A stretch of 60,038 bases of DNA, taken from Streptomyces katrae. Lineage in GTDB: Bacteria > Actinomycetota > Actinomycetes > Streptomycetales > Streptomycetaceae. Positions 42,370-50,976 of this stretch are shown here, in pieces. Position 1 is the stretch's first letter; each line of letters opens with the position of its first letter. The stretch lies in contig NZ_JNZY01000039.1 in NCBI RefSeq assembly GCF_000717655.1, positions 1 through 60,038 on the forward strand, written 5' to 3'. Below the pieces are notes generated by a model. It was not told where the DNA came from and did not search any database. It saw only the letters and a program-made list of their open reading frames with translations. The translations under genes were made by a program, and so were the position numbers.

Positions 42370-44046
42370 ATGGCACAGCCCGCCGACACAGCGCGGACCG
42401 TCATCCTGACCGTGGACGACGACCCGGGAGTCTCCCGGGCCATCGCCCGTGACCTGCGGCGCCACTACGGCGCCGGATACCGGATCGTGCGCGCCGAGTC
42501 CGGCGAGTCCGCGCTGGAGGCGCTGCGCGAGCTGAAGCTGCGGGGCGACCTGGTGGCGGTGATCCTCGCCGACTACCGCATGCCGCAGATGAACGGCATC
42601 GAGTTCCTCGAGCAGGCCCTCGGCGTGTACCCGGGCGCGCGGCGCGTGCTGCTGACCGCGTACGCCGACACCAACGCGGCGATCGACGCGATCAACGTCG
42701 TCGACCTCGACCACTACCTGCTCAAGCCGTGGGACCCGCCGGAGGAAAAGCTCTACCCGGTCCTGGACGATCTGCTCACGGCCTGGCGCGCCAGCGACTA
42801 CCGGCCGGTGCCCTCGACCAAGGTGGTCGGGCACCGCTGGTCGGCGCGTTCCTCGTACGTGCGGGAGTTCCTGGCCCGCAACCAGGTGCCGTACCGCTGG
42901 TACTCCTCCGACGAGCCCGAGGGACGGCGGCTGCTGGAGGCCGCCGGCGCCGACGGACAGCGGCTGCCCCTGGTGGTCACACCGGGCGGCACCGTGCTGA
43001 TCGAGCCGGATGCGCCCGAACTGGCCGCCCACGTGGGGCTCGCGACGACGCCGACGGCCGACTTCTACGACCTCGTCGTGATCGGCGGCGGCCCGGCCGG
43101 GCTCGGCGCGGCGGTGTACGGGGCCTCCGAGGGGCTGCGGACCGTACTGGTCGAGAGGTCGGCGACGGGCGGGCAGGCCGGCCAGAGTTCCCGCATCGAG
43201 AACTACCTCGGCTTCCCGGACGGCGTGTCGGGTGGGCAGCTCACGGAGCGCGCCCGCCGCCAGGCCGGCCGCTTCGGCGCCGAGATCCTCACGGCGCGCG
43301 AGGTCACGGGGCTGGAGGTCAACGGGGCGGCACGTGTCGTGCGCTTCTCCGACGGCTCGGCGGTCGCCGCGCAGAGCGTCATCCTGGCGACCGGTGTGAC
43401 GTACCGGCAGCTCCGGGCTCCGGGCTGCGACGACCTGACCGGCCGCGGGGTGTACTACGGCTCCTCGCTCACCGAGGCGTCCTCCTGCCAGGGGGAGGAC
43501 GTGTACATCGTGGGCGGCGCCAACTCGGCGGGGCAGGCGGCGATGTACCTGGCGCGGGGTGCTAAGTCGGTGACGCTGCTGGTGCGCGGGGAGTCCCTGA
43601 GGGCGTCGATGTCGTACTACCTGGTCCAGCAGATCGAGGAGGCGCCGAACATCACGGTGCGGACCCGGACCGAGGTCGGGGCGGCGCACGGCGAGGGACA
43701 CCTGGAGCAGCTCACCCTGCGGGACGTGGACAGCGGTGCGACCGAACTCGTCGACGCCCAGTGGATGTTCGTCTTCATCGGCGCGGCCCCGCTGACGGAC
43801 TGGCTGGACGGCACGGTGCTGCGCGACGAGCACGGTTTCATCCTGGCCGGGCCGGACCTCACGCCGGACGGGCGGCCGCCGGCCGAGTGGGAGCTGGACC
43901 GGCCGCCGTACCACCTGGAGACCAACATTCCCGGCGTGTTCGTGGCGGGCGACGCACGCGCCCGGTCCGCGAAGCGCGTCGCGTCCGCCGTAGGAGAGGG
44001 AGCCATGGCCGTGATGCTCGTCCACCGGTACCTGGAACAGTCATGA
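42370..44046 (+). CDS. Fused response regulator / thioredoxin-like / thioredoxin-reductase-like flavoprotein
   Basis: This is a 558-residue fusion. Residues 8-130 form a receiver domain with phospho-acceptor D68 in LADYRMP. Residues 140-225 form a thioredoxin/glutaredoxin-like domain. Residues 232-555 form a thioredoxin-reductase-type FAD/NAD(P)H flavoprotein (GGGPAGLGAA; GGANSAGQAA). The CxxC pair of true thioredoxin reductase is missing; the place reads SLTEASSCQG, with a single cysteine. It therefore probably does not reduce thioredoxin in the usual way and may sense or relay a redox signal. It is coupled by ATGA to the histidine kinase that presumably phosphorylates it. Confidence 0.85.
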   Translation: MAQPADTARTVILTVDDDPGVSRAIARDLRRHYGAGYRIVRAESGESALEALRELKLRGDLVAVILADYRMPQMNGIEFLEQALGVYPGARRVLLTAYADTNAAIDAINVVDLDHYLLKPWDPPEEKLYPVLDDLLTAWRASDYRPVPSTKVVGHRWSARSSYVREFLARNQVPYRWYSSDEPEGRRLLEAAGADGQRLPLVVTPGGTVLIEPDAPELAAHVGLATTPTADFYDLVVIGGGPAGLGAAVYGASEGLRTVLVERSATGGQAGQSSRIENYLGFPDGVSGGQLTERARRQAGRFGAEILTAREVTGLEVNGAARVVRFSDGSAVAAQSVILATGVTYRQLRAPGCDDLTGRGVYYGSSLTEASSCQGEDVYIVGGANSAGQAAMYLARGAKSVTLLVRGESLRASMSYYLVQQIEEAPNITVRTRTEVGAAHGEGHLEQLTLRDVDSGATELVDAQWMFVFIGAAPLTDWLDGTVLRDEHGFILAGPDLTPDGRPPAEWELDRPPYHLETNIPGVFVAGDARARSAKRVASAVGEGAMAVMLVHRYLEQS

Positions 44047-45524
44047 GCGGGCAGCTCATGCCGTGCAGCCCGCGGGAGATCGCCTCGCTGTTCCTGTTCG
44101 AGAAGCTCTCCCCGGAGCAGCTCGGGCGGCTGTGCGGCGAGGGGCGGGTGGAGCGCTTCGAAGCCGGCCCGGTGTACACCGAGGGCGACCCGGCCACCTG
44201 CTTCTACGTGATGATCGAGGGCACCGTCGTACTGTCGCGCCGGGTCGGCGGCGACGACGTCGAGGTGAGCCGCACCTCGCAGCGCGGTGTGTACGCGGGA
44301 GCCATGCAGGCGTACCTGGGCGACCGCGTGCCGCAGACGTACACCAACTCGATGCGGGTGACGGAGCCGACGCGGTTCTTCGTGCTGCCCGCGCAGTCCT
44401 TCGCGGACGTCATGCGGGACTGGTTCCCGATGGCGGCGCACCTGCTCGAGGGGCTGTTCTTCGGTTCGAGGAACACCCAGCGGGCCATCGGGCAGCGCGA
44501 ACGGCTGCTGGCGCTGGGGTCGTTGTCCGCCGGGCTCACCCACGAGCTCAACAACCCGGCCGCGGCCGCCGTCCGGGCCACCGCGACGCTGCGGGAACGG
44601 GTCGGCAAGATGCGGCACAAGCTGGCCCACATCTCCCAGGGCCGGTACTCGCGCGAGGTGATCGCCGATCTCATCGAGATCCAGGAGCGCACCGTGGAGC
44701 GCGTCGCGAAGGCAACGGCGCTCAGCCCGCTGGAAGCCTCCGACCGGGAGGACGAACTCGCCGACTGGCTCGACGACCACGGCATTGCGGAGGGCTGGCG
44801 GATCGCGCCGACCTTCGTGCAGGCGGGGCTGGACACGGACTGGCTGGAGCAGGTCGCGGCGACCGTGGCCGAGGAGATCCTGCCGTCGGCCATCGGCTGG
44901 CTCAACTACTCGGTCGAGACAGAGCTGCTGATGGACGAGATCGACGACTCCACCACCCGCATCTCCCACCTCGTGGACGCGGCCAAGCAGTACTCGCAAC
45001 TGGACCGCGCGCCGCACCGGGTCGTCGACGTCCACGAACTCCTCGACAGCACGCTGCTGATGCTGTCCGGCAAGATCGGCTCCCGGGTGCGGGTGGTCAA
45101 GGAGTACGACCGCTCGGTGCCGGACGTGCCCGCGTACCCGGCGGAGCTCAACCAGGTCTGGACGAACCTCATCGACAACGCCGTCTTCGCCATCGGGAGC
45201 ACCGGCGGCGAAGGCACGCTGACGGTCCGCACGGCGCGGGAGGGCGACCGGCTGCTGGTGGAGTTCCGCGACACCGGCCCCGGCATCCCGCCGGACATCC
45301 GCAGCCGCATCTTCGATCCCTTCTTCACCACCAAGCCGGTCGGCGAGGGCACCGGTCTCGGCCTCGACATCTCCTGGCGGATCGTGGTCAGCAAGCACCA
45401 CGGCAGCCTCCAGGTCGAGTCCGTACCAGGCGACACCCGGTTCCAGGTACTGCTGCCGCTGACGGCCCCGGACCCCGCCCCCGAGCCCTCCCCCGCATCC
45501 GAGACCGCCGAGGAGCCGGCATGA
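44043..45524 (+). CDS. Histidine kinase with cyclic-nucleotide-binding-like domain
   Basis: This 493-residue protein has an N-terminal cNMP-binding (CRP-like) domain (about 10-135). The dimerisation region has H167 in LTHELNNP, followed by an unusual insertion before a second helical region. The HATPase domain (about 370-475) has NLIDNAVFAIG, DTGPGIPP and GTGLGLDIS motifs. No transmembrane helix is present, so it senses a cytoplasmic signal. ATGA overlaps at both ends couple it to the receiver-flavoprotein and the zinc-finger gene, making a single signalling unit. Confidence 0.85.
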   Translation: MSGQLMPCSPREIASLFLFEKLSPEQLGRLCGEGRVERFEAGPVYTEGDPATCFYVMIEGTVVLSRRVGGDDVEVSRTSQRGVYAGAMQAYLGDRVPQTYTNSMRVTEPTRFFVLPAQSFADVMRDWFPMAAHLLEGLFFGSRNTQRAIGQRERLLALGSLSAGLTHELNNPAAAAVRATATLRERVGKMRHKLAHISQGRYSREVIADLIEIQERTVERVAKATALSPLEASDREDELADWLDDHGIAEGWRIAPTFVQAGLDTDWLEQVAATVAEEILPSAIGWLNYSVETELLMDEIDDSTTRISHLVDAAKQYSQLDRAPHRVVDVHELLDSTLLMLSGKIGSRVRVVKEYDRSVPDVPAYPAELNQVWTNLIDNAVFAIGSTGGEGTLTVRTAREGDRLLVEFRDTGPGIPPDIRSRIFDPFFTTKPVGEGTGLGLDISWRIVVSKHHGSLQVESVPGDTRFQVLLPLTAPDPAPEPSPASETAEEPA

Positions 45525-45874
45525 GCGACATCAACGGAATCGACCCGAGCGTCCCGCCCACCGGCACCGGCTGCGCCGAGTGCGACGCCGTGGGCGGCTG
45601 GTGGTTCCACCTGCGGCGCTGCGCCCAGTGCGGCCACATCGGCTGCTGCGACTCCTCGCCGGCCCAGCACGCCACCGCGCACTGGAAGTCCGCCGGCCAT
45701 CCCCTGGTGCAGAGCTTCGAGCCGGGCGAGGAGTGGTTCTGGGACTACGACACCAACGAGCTGTACGAGTCCGGGCCCGAGCTGGCGCCCCCGGCCGCCC
45801 ACCCGGCGGACCAGCCGGCCCCGGGACCGGTCGGCCGGGTTCCGCAGGACTGGACGAGGCTGCTGCACGGCTGA
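45521..45874 (+). CDS. UBP-type zinc-finger protein
   Basis: This 117-residue protein has a ZnF-UBP domain (residues 16-75): CAEC, then CAQCGHIGCCD and paired histidines in HATAHWKSAGHPLVQ, enough Cys/His ligands for two or three zinc ions. In eukaryotes the fold binds the ubiquitin C-terminus; bacterial members are of unknown function. Overlap with the kinase gene implies a shared role in this module. The C-terminus is proline-rich. Confidence 0.85.
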   Translation: MSDINGIDPSVPPTGTGCAECDAVGGWWFHLRRCAQCGHIGCCDSSPAQHATAHWKSAGHPLVQSFEPGEEWFWDYDTNELYESGPELAPPAAHPADQPAPGPVGRVPQDWTRLLHG

Positions 45875-46207
45875 CCGCAGGGGCGTGGAGGCACGGGCAT
45901 CGTCGAGGGCGAGAACCTGACGCACCGGCAGGCAACGCCTCGGACAGCTCCCCCGGGACCACCTCGCGGCCTGACCACCGAACTACCCCCGCGGCCCGGC
46001 GAACTCCCCCACAGCCCGGCGCACTCCCGCCGGGCCGTCGGCCGCTTCGGCCGAAGTCGGGCGGAATGCCGGGCTCGTCCCTGTGTGGATCCTGCGGGCT
46101 TCCTTAAGGGAACTTGAAGAACCGCTCCCGGCGGCCCTTTTCGCTGATCACCGGCCTAGGCTCGAGCGGACTCCCCTCCTCCCCCTCTCCTGTGAGGTGT
46201 TACCGGC
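45875..46207. other. Intergenic region ahead of the CAP-domain gene
   Basis: About 330 bases without a gene. The 3' half holds the shared promoter element described at 46101-46160; nothing else is recognised. Confidence 0.5.
46101..46160 (+). promoter_or_regulatory. Shared upstream element and -10-like box, CAP gene
   Basis: The sequence CCTTAAGGGAACTTGAAGA (46102-46120) is followed about 34 bases later by CCTAGG with flanking CTCG. A matching arrangement (15 of 19 bases, nearly the same spacing) stands before the thioredoxin lipoprotein gene at 47941-48009. This suggests a common response regulator or sigma factor. Confidence 0.55.
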
Positions 46208-47062
46208 ATGAGCCGCAGCCGAACTCCCGGTCCCGAAACGCCGTCCCGCGTCGAGGCTCGGCGGAGGAAGACGGTGCGTACGCGCATCGTCCTGTCCGTC
46301 ACCGCGGCGGCTGCGGCGGTGGCGGTCGGCGTCGCGGTGGCCGACTCCGACGGCGATGCCCGCGCGGACCGGCGGGCCGACGGCGCGGCCGGTACGGCGT
46401 CCCCGAGGGCGGGCACCGGTGACGCGACGGGAACCCCCACCCCTGCCGCCTCCACACCCGCCGCCGACGCCTCGGCGTCGGCGAGCCCGAGTCCGTCCGG
46501 GACGCCCGACGCCGAGGCGTCGGGATCCGCCGCTCCGACGAAGCCCGAGGCGGCGGAGAGCAGCATTGCGGCCAAGTCGGCGTCGGGCGAGGGCGGCAAG
46601 ACCACGCGCAAGCCCGGCACCACGACGGGCGGCGGGTCCGGCGGCTCGGGCGGTTCCGGCGGTTCCGGCACCGTGGACGGCAACTCCGAGTCCGCGGTTC
46701 TGGCCCTGGTCAACAAGGAGCGGTCCGCTGCCGGATGCGGTCCGCTGGCCGTGAACGCCAAGCTGAGCACCGCCGCGCGCACGTACAGCGACACGATGGC
46801 CCGCAGCGGCGTCATGTCCCACACCGGACCCGACGGATCCACCATGACCAGCCGCGTCGAGGCCGCCGGATACGCGTGGTCCGGCCTGGGCGAGAACATA
46901 GCCCGCGGCCAGGCCGACGCCGACGCGGTCATGAAGGCGTGGATGAACAGCTCCGGCCACAGGGCGAACATCCTCAACTGCTCGTTCAAGGAGATCGGCA
47001 TAGGCGTCCACAAGGGCGACGGCGGCCCGTGGTGGACGCAGGACTTCGGGACCCCGAGGTAG
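46208..47062 (+). CDS. Secreted CAP-domain (SCP/PR1-like) protein
   Basis: This 284-residue protein has a signal or anchor helix (about 26-45), a Ser/Thr/Pro/Gly-rich stalk (about 50-155) and a C-terminal CAP domain (about 160-284: SAVLALVNKERSAAGC, GENIARG, WMNSSGHRANIL). Two cysteines in the domain probably pair. Bacterial CAP proteins are extracellular with unclear activity. The shared promoter element suggests joint control with the thiol-redox operon downstream. Confidence 0.85.
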   Translation: MSRSRTPGPETPSRVEARRRKTVRTRIVLSVTAAAAAVAVGVAVADSDGDARADRRADGAAGTASPRAGTGDATGTPTPAASTPAADASASASPSPSGTPDAEASGSAAPTKPEAAESSIAAKSASGEGGKTTRKPGTTTGGGSGGSGGSGGSGTVDGNSESAVLALVNKERSAAGCGPLAVNAKLSTAARTYSDTMARSGVMSHTGPDGSTMTSRVEAAGYAWSGLGENIARGQADADAVMKAWMNSSGHRANILNCSFKEIGIGVHKGDGGPWWTQDFGTPR

Positions 47063-47150
47063 CCGACCCCCCGGCAGCCGGCCCCCGCCTTGCGAACAGA
47101 CCTCCGCCGGCCGCAAGAACGACCCCCCACCGGCCGCCGAGCGGGCGTCC

Positions 47151-47185
47151 ACGTCCTCCGACCCGTACACGGGTGCGGAGGACGT
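47151..47185. terminator. Hairpin downstream of the CAP gene
   Basis: ACGTCCTCCG and CGGAGGACGT form a stem, extended by ACCCGT/ACGGGT with one bulge, about 90 bases past the CAP stop. Confidence 0.5.
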
Positions 47186-47266
47186 CGGCGTTGCCCCGGC
47201 GGGGGTACCGGCCGCCCATCGGGGGACGGGTGACAGGTCGGCCGGCGCGTCGGCCACTATGGGGCC

Positions 47267-47815
47267 GTGCCTCGAATTCCGCGCTACCTGTTCATATGGC
47301 TGTCGTGCACGGCCACCAGCGTGACTGCCGTACTGCTCACGGTCCAGTTCGTGGTCGGCACGACCAGGCACACGCCCCCGGTGGCGCGGTCCGCCCCGAC
47401 GGTCATCGAAACGCCGCCGGCCTGGCAGGCGGGCCAGAGCCCGCCGTCCCCGACCGCGTCCACGAGCCCCTCGCCCACGGTGTCGCAGCGGCCCTCCCCC
47501 TCGGCCACGGCCCCCACCCCGGCCAAGGCCTCGAAGACCCCCCGGCCCAGCACACCGAAGCCGGCGGTGGACTGCGAGGACGGCGGAGCGGGCCTGCACA
47601 CCGTCCCCTCGCAGGGCGGCAAGGCCACCGTGCGGTACGGGAGCCGGGGCGTGTGCCTCATCTCCGCGATCCCCGCCCTCGGGTTCAAGGCCACCACCTC
47701 GCAGAACGCGGACGACACCCTCACGGTCACGTTCACCAGCGCCGACCACCGGTCGGTGATCACGGCGACGGTCGACCCGGGGGCGAAGGCCAGCGTCCGC
47801 GAATCGTCGCTCTGA
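47267..47815 (+). CDS. Membrane-anchored protein with Ser/Pro stalk, function unknown
   Basis: This 182-residue protein has one N-terminal helix (about 8-30), a Pro/Ser/Thr-rich stalk (about 35-100) and a small beta-rich C-terminal domain with two cysteines. No family is recognised. The GTG start at 47267 leads straight into the membrane helix. Confidence 0.65.
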   Translation: MPRIPRYLFIWLSCTATSVTAVLLTVQFVVGTTRHTPPVARSAPTVIETPPAWQAGQSPPSPTASTSPSPTVSQRPSPSATAPTPAKASKTPRPSTPKPAVDCEDGGAGLHTVPSQGGKATVRYGSRGVCLISAIPALGFKATTSQNADDTLTVTFTSADHRSVITATVDPGAKASVRESSL

Positions 47816-48142
47816 GGCCCGGTCTCCTCGGCCGTCCCGGCCGATCCGCACGACTGGGCGCCCTTCTGGTCCCCTTCGCGCATTTCACCACGTTGTAGGG
47901 CTGATGGACCGGGTTCCGGCGAAGCGGAAGGTGAGCTCTTCCTTAGGGCACCTTAGGGCAACCTCAAGATCGCGCCGATACGGTTCCGGCCGCCCGCCGC
48001 GGTCCTATGCTCGCGTCAGCCGAGCGGCCTTCGGCGCCGGGGCGTGACACCCCGGCCGACCGTCGGGGCCGCCGGCTTCACCGAGCCGAGGGGGGCGTTC
48101 TGCCCTCCCGCAGTCCGAACCGTGCCCTGGGGTGTCTTCGCC
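47816..48142. other. Intergenic region and leader of the thiol-redox operon
   Basis: About 330 bases without a gene. The promoter element at 47941-48009 would place transcription start near 48016, leaving a leader of about 125 bases whose role is unknown. Confidence 0.5.
47941..48009 (+). promoter_or_regulatory. Shared upstream element and -10-like box, thiol-redox operon
   Basis: Two exact tandem copies of CCTTAGGGCA (47941-47950, 47951-47960) are followed by ACCTCAAGAT, and 33 bases later by CCTATG then CTCG. Tandem ten-base repeats fit an OmpR-type response regulator. The arrangement mirrors the CAP-gene promoter. Confidence 0.6.
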
Positions 48143-48913
48143 ATGAGTCCTGACATGCTCCGACCCGTCCGTGCCGAGCGCCGTACGAGCCCGCGCCGCT
48201 CCCCCGCGCCGCTGGGGGCGCGGCTGCCACTGGTGGCCGCGGCCGTGGTCGCGGCGGGCCTGACGGCCGCCTGCGGGCCGTCCTCCCAGCCCGTCGGATC
48301 CGCCGCGCCGTCCGCCGCCGGACAGTCCTCGCAGGCCCTCGCCTCCGGGACGCCGTCCGCGACCGGGTCCGCCGAGGCGTCGCCGACCGCGTCGGCCTCA
48401 CCGTCCGCGTCGGCCACCGCCCTGCCCAGCTCGTCGCCGACTCCCTCGACGGGCGCCCGGAGCGGTTCCGCGACGCCGGCCAAGCCGCCCCGTACGTCCG
48501 CCGCGCCCGAGCCGGCCAAAATACCCGGTCCCGGCTACGACGGTTCGGCCGATGCGCAGAAGCAGATCGACGCGGCGCTGCGCGCGGCCAAGGCGGACGG
48601 GCGGACGGTGCTGCTCGACTTCGGCGCGAACTGGTGCGGCAACTGCAAGGCCGCCGACAGGGTGTTCGGCCAGTCGCAGACCGCCGCGATCCTGGGGGCC
48701 TCGTACCACCTGGTCAAGGTCGACATCGGCGGCAACAGCTCCGCCAACTCCGCGCTGCTGCGCAAGTACAGCCCGTCGGGCGGGACCTACACGATGCCCG
48801 TACTGGTCGTGGTCTCCCCGTCCGGCACGGTGCGCACCGATACCCATGTCACGGGCAACCCGTCCCTGACTTCGGAGGGCATCAACGCCTTCCTGCGCCA
48901 GTGGGCGTCGTGA
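48143..48913 (+). CDS. Thioredoxin-domain lipoprotein
   Basis: This 256-residue protein has a lipobox LTAAC near residue 44, a long Ser/Ala/Pro linker and a C-terminal thioredoxin fold with active site W164-CGNC-168. It is exported and lipid-anchored and presumably reduces or forms disulfides in envelope proteins. The downstream gene starts in a GTGA overlap, and the next is also coupled (CcdA), which would supply electrons across the membrane. An ATG at 48143 is used; the leader carries the shared promoter element. Confidence 0.85.
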   Translation: MSPDMLRPVRAERRTSPRRSPAPLGARLPLVAAAVVAAGLTAACGPSSQPVGSAAPSAAGQSSQALASGTPSATGSAEASPTASASPSASATALPSSSPTPSTGARSGSATPAKPPRTSAAPEPAKIPGPGYDGSADAQKQIDAALRAAKADGRTVLLDFGANWCGNCKAADRVFGQSQTAAILGASYHLVKVDIGGNSSANSALLRKYSPSGGTYTMPVLVVVSPSGTVRTDTHVTGNPSLTSEGINAFLRQWAS

Positions 48914-49533
48914 GACGACCCGCCCCGCAGGTCCCGGGGCGTCGGCGGCTCTCCGCCGCCGTCCTCGCCGGGGCCGGCCTGACGGTCGCGGTCGGCGGTG
49001 TCCTCGCCATCGGCGGTACCGGCGGCGGGGCGCCGTACGGGCGGGTGAGCGCCGTACGGGCCGCGGCCGGGGCGACGGTCGTGGATCCCGGTGCCCGCCA
49101 GCAGGCGCCCGCACTGGCCGGCGACGACCTGGACGGGAAACCCGTCGACCTCGCCGGGTTCCGGGGCCGGGTCGTCGTCCTCAACGTCTGGGGTTCCTGG
49201 TGCGGACCCTGCCGGGCGGAGGCCGACGGCCTGGAGCGGCTCAGCCGGCAGACCGGGGGCGAGGGGGTCCGGTTCCTCGGGATCAACACGCGGGACCGGG
49301 ACCGGGCCGCGGCCCGGTCCTTCGTCCGGGCGCACGCCCTGAGCTTCCCCAGCCTGCACGACCCCACCGGCGAACTCCTGCTCCGCTTCCCTCCCTCGCT
49401 GCTCAACCCGCAGGCGATTCCCTCGACCCTCGTGATCGACCGCCGCGGACGCATCGCCGTCGCCATCGGGGGCGCCGTCACCGAGGAGCAGCTGCGGCCC
49501 CTGCTCACGCGCGTGGTGGAGGAGGAGTCATGA
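48910..49533 (+). CDS. TlpA/ResA-like thiol-disulfide oxidoreductase
   Basis: This 207-residue protein has an N-terminal signal anchor (about 12-38) and a TlpA-type thioredoxin domain with active site W97-CGPC-101 and the cis-proline IPST segment near 180. It probably reduces specific disulfides outside the membrane, as in cytochrome c maturation. GTG start overlaps the preceding stop; its own stop overlaps the CcdA start. Confidence 0.85.
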   Translation: MRRPAPQVPGRRRLSAAVLAGAGLTVAVGGVLAIGGTGGGAPYGRVSAVRAAAGATVVDPGARQQAPALAGDDLDGKPVDLAGFRGRVVVLNVWGSWCGPCRAEADGLERLSRQTGGEGVRFLGINTRDRDRAAARSFVRAHALSFPSLHDPTGELLLRFPPSLLNPQAIPSTLVIDRRGRIAVAIGGAVTEEQLRPLLTRVVEEES

Positions 49534-50312
49534 CGACGGCCACGGACTGGGCGCTCGCCGCCGCGGACGCCCCTTCCCTCGTGAACGGAACCCTTGCGAT
49601 CGCAGCTCCCGTGGCGTTCGCGGCGGGGCTCGTCTCCTTCCTCTCGCCGTGCGTACTGCCGCTCGTGCCGGGCTACCTCAGCTACGTGACCAGTCTGTCG
49701 GTCGCCGACCTGGCGGACGCGGACGGCGGACGCCGCAGCCGGATGGCGGCGGGCGCGCTGCTGTTCGTCCTGGGCTTCACGGCGGTCCTCGTCTCCGGAG
49801 GCGCCCTGTTCGGCCACGCCGGCCGGCTCTTCGTGGCCCACCAGGAGGCGGTCACCCAGGTGCTCGGGGTCTTCACCGTGCTCATGGGGCTTTCCTTCAT
49901 GGGGTTCCTGCCGGGCTTCGCCCAGCGGGAGTTCCGCAGCCACCGGCGCCCCGCGCTGGGGCTCGCCGGGGCCCCTCTGCTCGGCGCGGTGTTCGCGGTC
50001 GGCTGGACCCCGTGCATCGGCCCGACGCTGGCCGCCGTCCAGGCGCTCGCCTGGACCGAGGCGAGCGCGGCCCGCGGAGCCCTGCTGATGGCGGCCTACT
50101 GCCTCGGGCTGGGCCTGCCGTTCATCGTGGCCGCGCTGGCCTTCCGGCGGGCCCTGGGCGCCTTCGGCCTGGTCAAGCGCCACTACCCGGCGGTCCTGCG
50201 GCTCGGCGGGGGGATGCTCGTACTCGTCGGCGTGCTGCTGGCCACCGGTGTGTGGAACGACCTGGTGTACCGCCTGCAGTTGTGGAGCGCGAACTCCACC
50301 ACCGCCTTCTAG
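49530..50312 (+). CDS. CcdA/DsbD-like transmembrane electron carrier
   Basis: This 260-residue protein has six or so hydrophobic helices and the two conserved membrane cysteines of the CcdA family: the first in LSPCVLPLVPGY (near residue 38) and the second in GWTPCIGPT (near 160). It moves reducing power from cytoplasmic thioredoxin to the two external thioredoxin-like proteins encoded just upstream. It overlaps the TlpA gene by ATGA with GGAGGAG before it. Confidence 0.9.
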   Translation: MTTATDWALAAADAPSLVNGTLAIAAPVAFAAGLVSFLSPCVLPLVPGYLSYVTSLSVADLADADGGRRSRMAAGALLFVLGFTAVLVSGGALFGHAGRLFVAHQEAVTQVLGVFTVLMGLSFMGFLPGFAQREFRSHRRPALGLAGAPLLGAVFAVGWTPCIGPTLAAVQALAWTEASAARGALLMAAYCLGLGLPFIVAALAFRRALGAFGLVKRHYPAVLRLGGGMLVLVGVLLATGVWNDLVYRLQLWSANSTTAF

Positions 50313-50376
50313 GGCGGCCGTTCGCCCCAGGCCGAAGTGCCCCTTTCTCTCCCCGACACACGACACAGAGGTACAT

Positions 50377-50967
50377 GTGAACCCTTCGACGCATACGAGG
50401 CCTTCCCGGACGGCCCCCGTCGCGGCCGCCCTGCTCTCCTTCGTCTCCCTCGCTGCCCTCGCGGCCTGCGGCGGGCAGCCCGCCGAGGGCGCAGGCGACT
50501 CCCCGCCTTCCGCGGCTCGGACGACGCGCTTCACCGAGAACGGGGTCACCGTCACGCTCTCGGTGTCCGACTGGCACGCCTCGCAGGGCACCCTCACCGC
50601 GGTCTTCACGCCCGAGGCCAAGGGGTTCCACCTCTACAGCGCCGATCTGCCGCCCCACGGCATCGAGGGCGTGGGCAGACCGACCGCGATGGCCGTCACC
50701 GGCGTCCTGAAGGCGCAGGGCAGGCTGACGGCCGCAGCGGACGTACGGTCGATCAGCGTGCCCGGAGTCGACGCCCCGGTCCCCGTCTACCCGGACGGCC
50801 CGGTCACCACCACCCTGCCCGTCCGCGCCGACGCCGACGGGGACGCGACGGTGCTGTTCGGCTACGCGAGCTGCAGCACCCGGGACGGCTGCACCATCCC
50901 GGTGTCCGACCACCCCGTGCACCTCCGCATCACCGGCGACGGACCTGCGTTCGACGCCGCCCCCTAA
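50377..50967 (+). CDS. DsbD-alpha-domain-like lipoprotein
   Basis: This 196-residue protein has a lipobox LAALAAC near residue 31 and a beta-rich domain with two cysteines (in YASCSTRDGC), resembling the N-terminal periplasmic domain of DsbD. It could be the external thiol acceptor of the CcdA pathway. The GTG start follows AGAGG. It ends nine bases before the response regulator. Confidence 0.7.
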   Translation: MNPSTHTRPSRTAPVAAALLSFVSLAALAACGGQPAEGAGDSPPSAARTTRFTENGVTVTLSVSDWHASQGTLTAVFTPEAKGFHLYSADLPPHGIEGVGRPTAMAVTGVLKAQGRLTAAADVRSISVPGVDAPVPVYPDGPVTTTLPVRADADGDATVLFGYASCSTRDGCTIPVSDHPVHLRITGDGPAFDAAP

Positions 50968-50976
50968 GGTGTCCCC

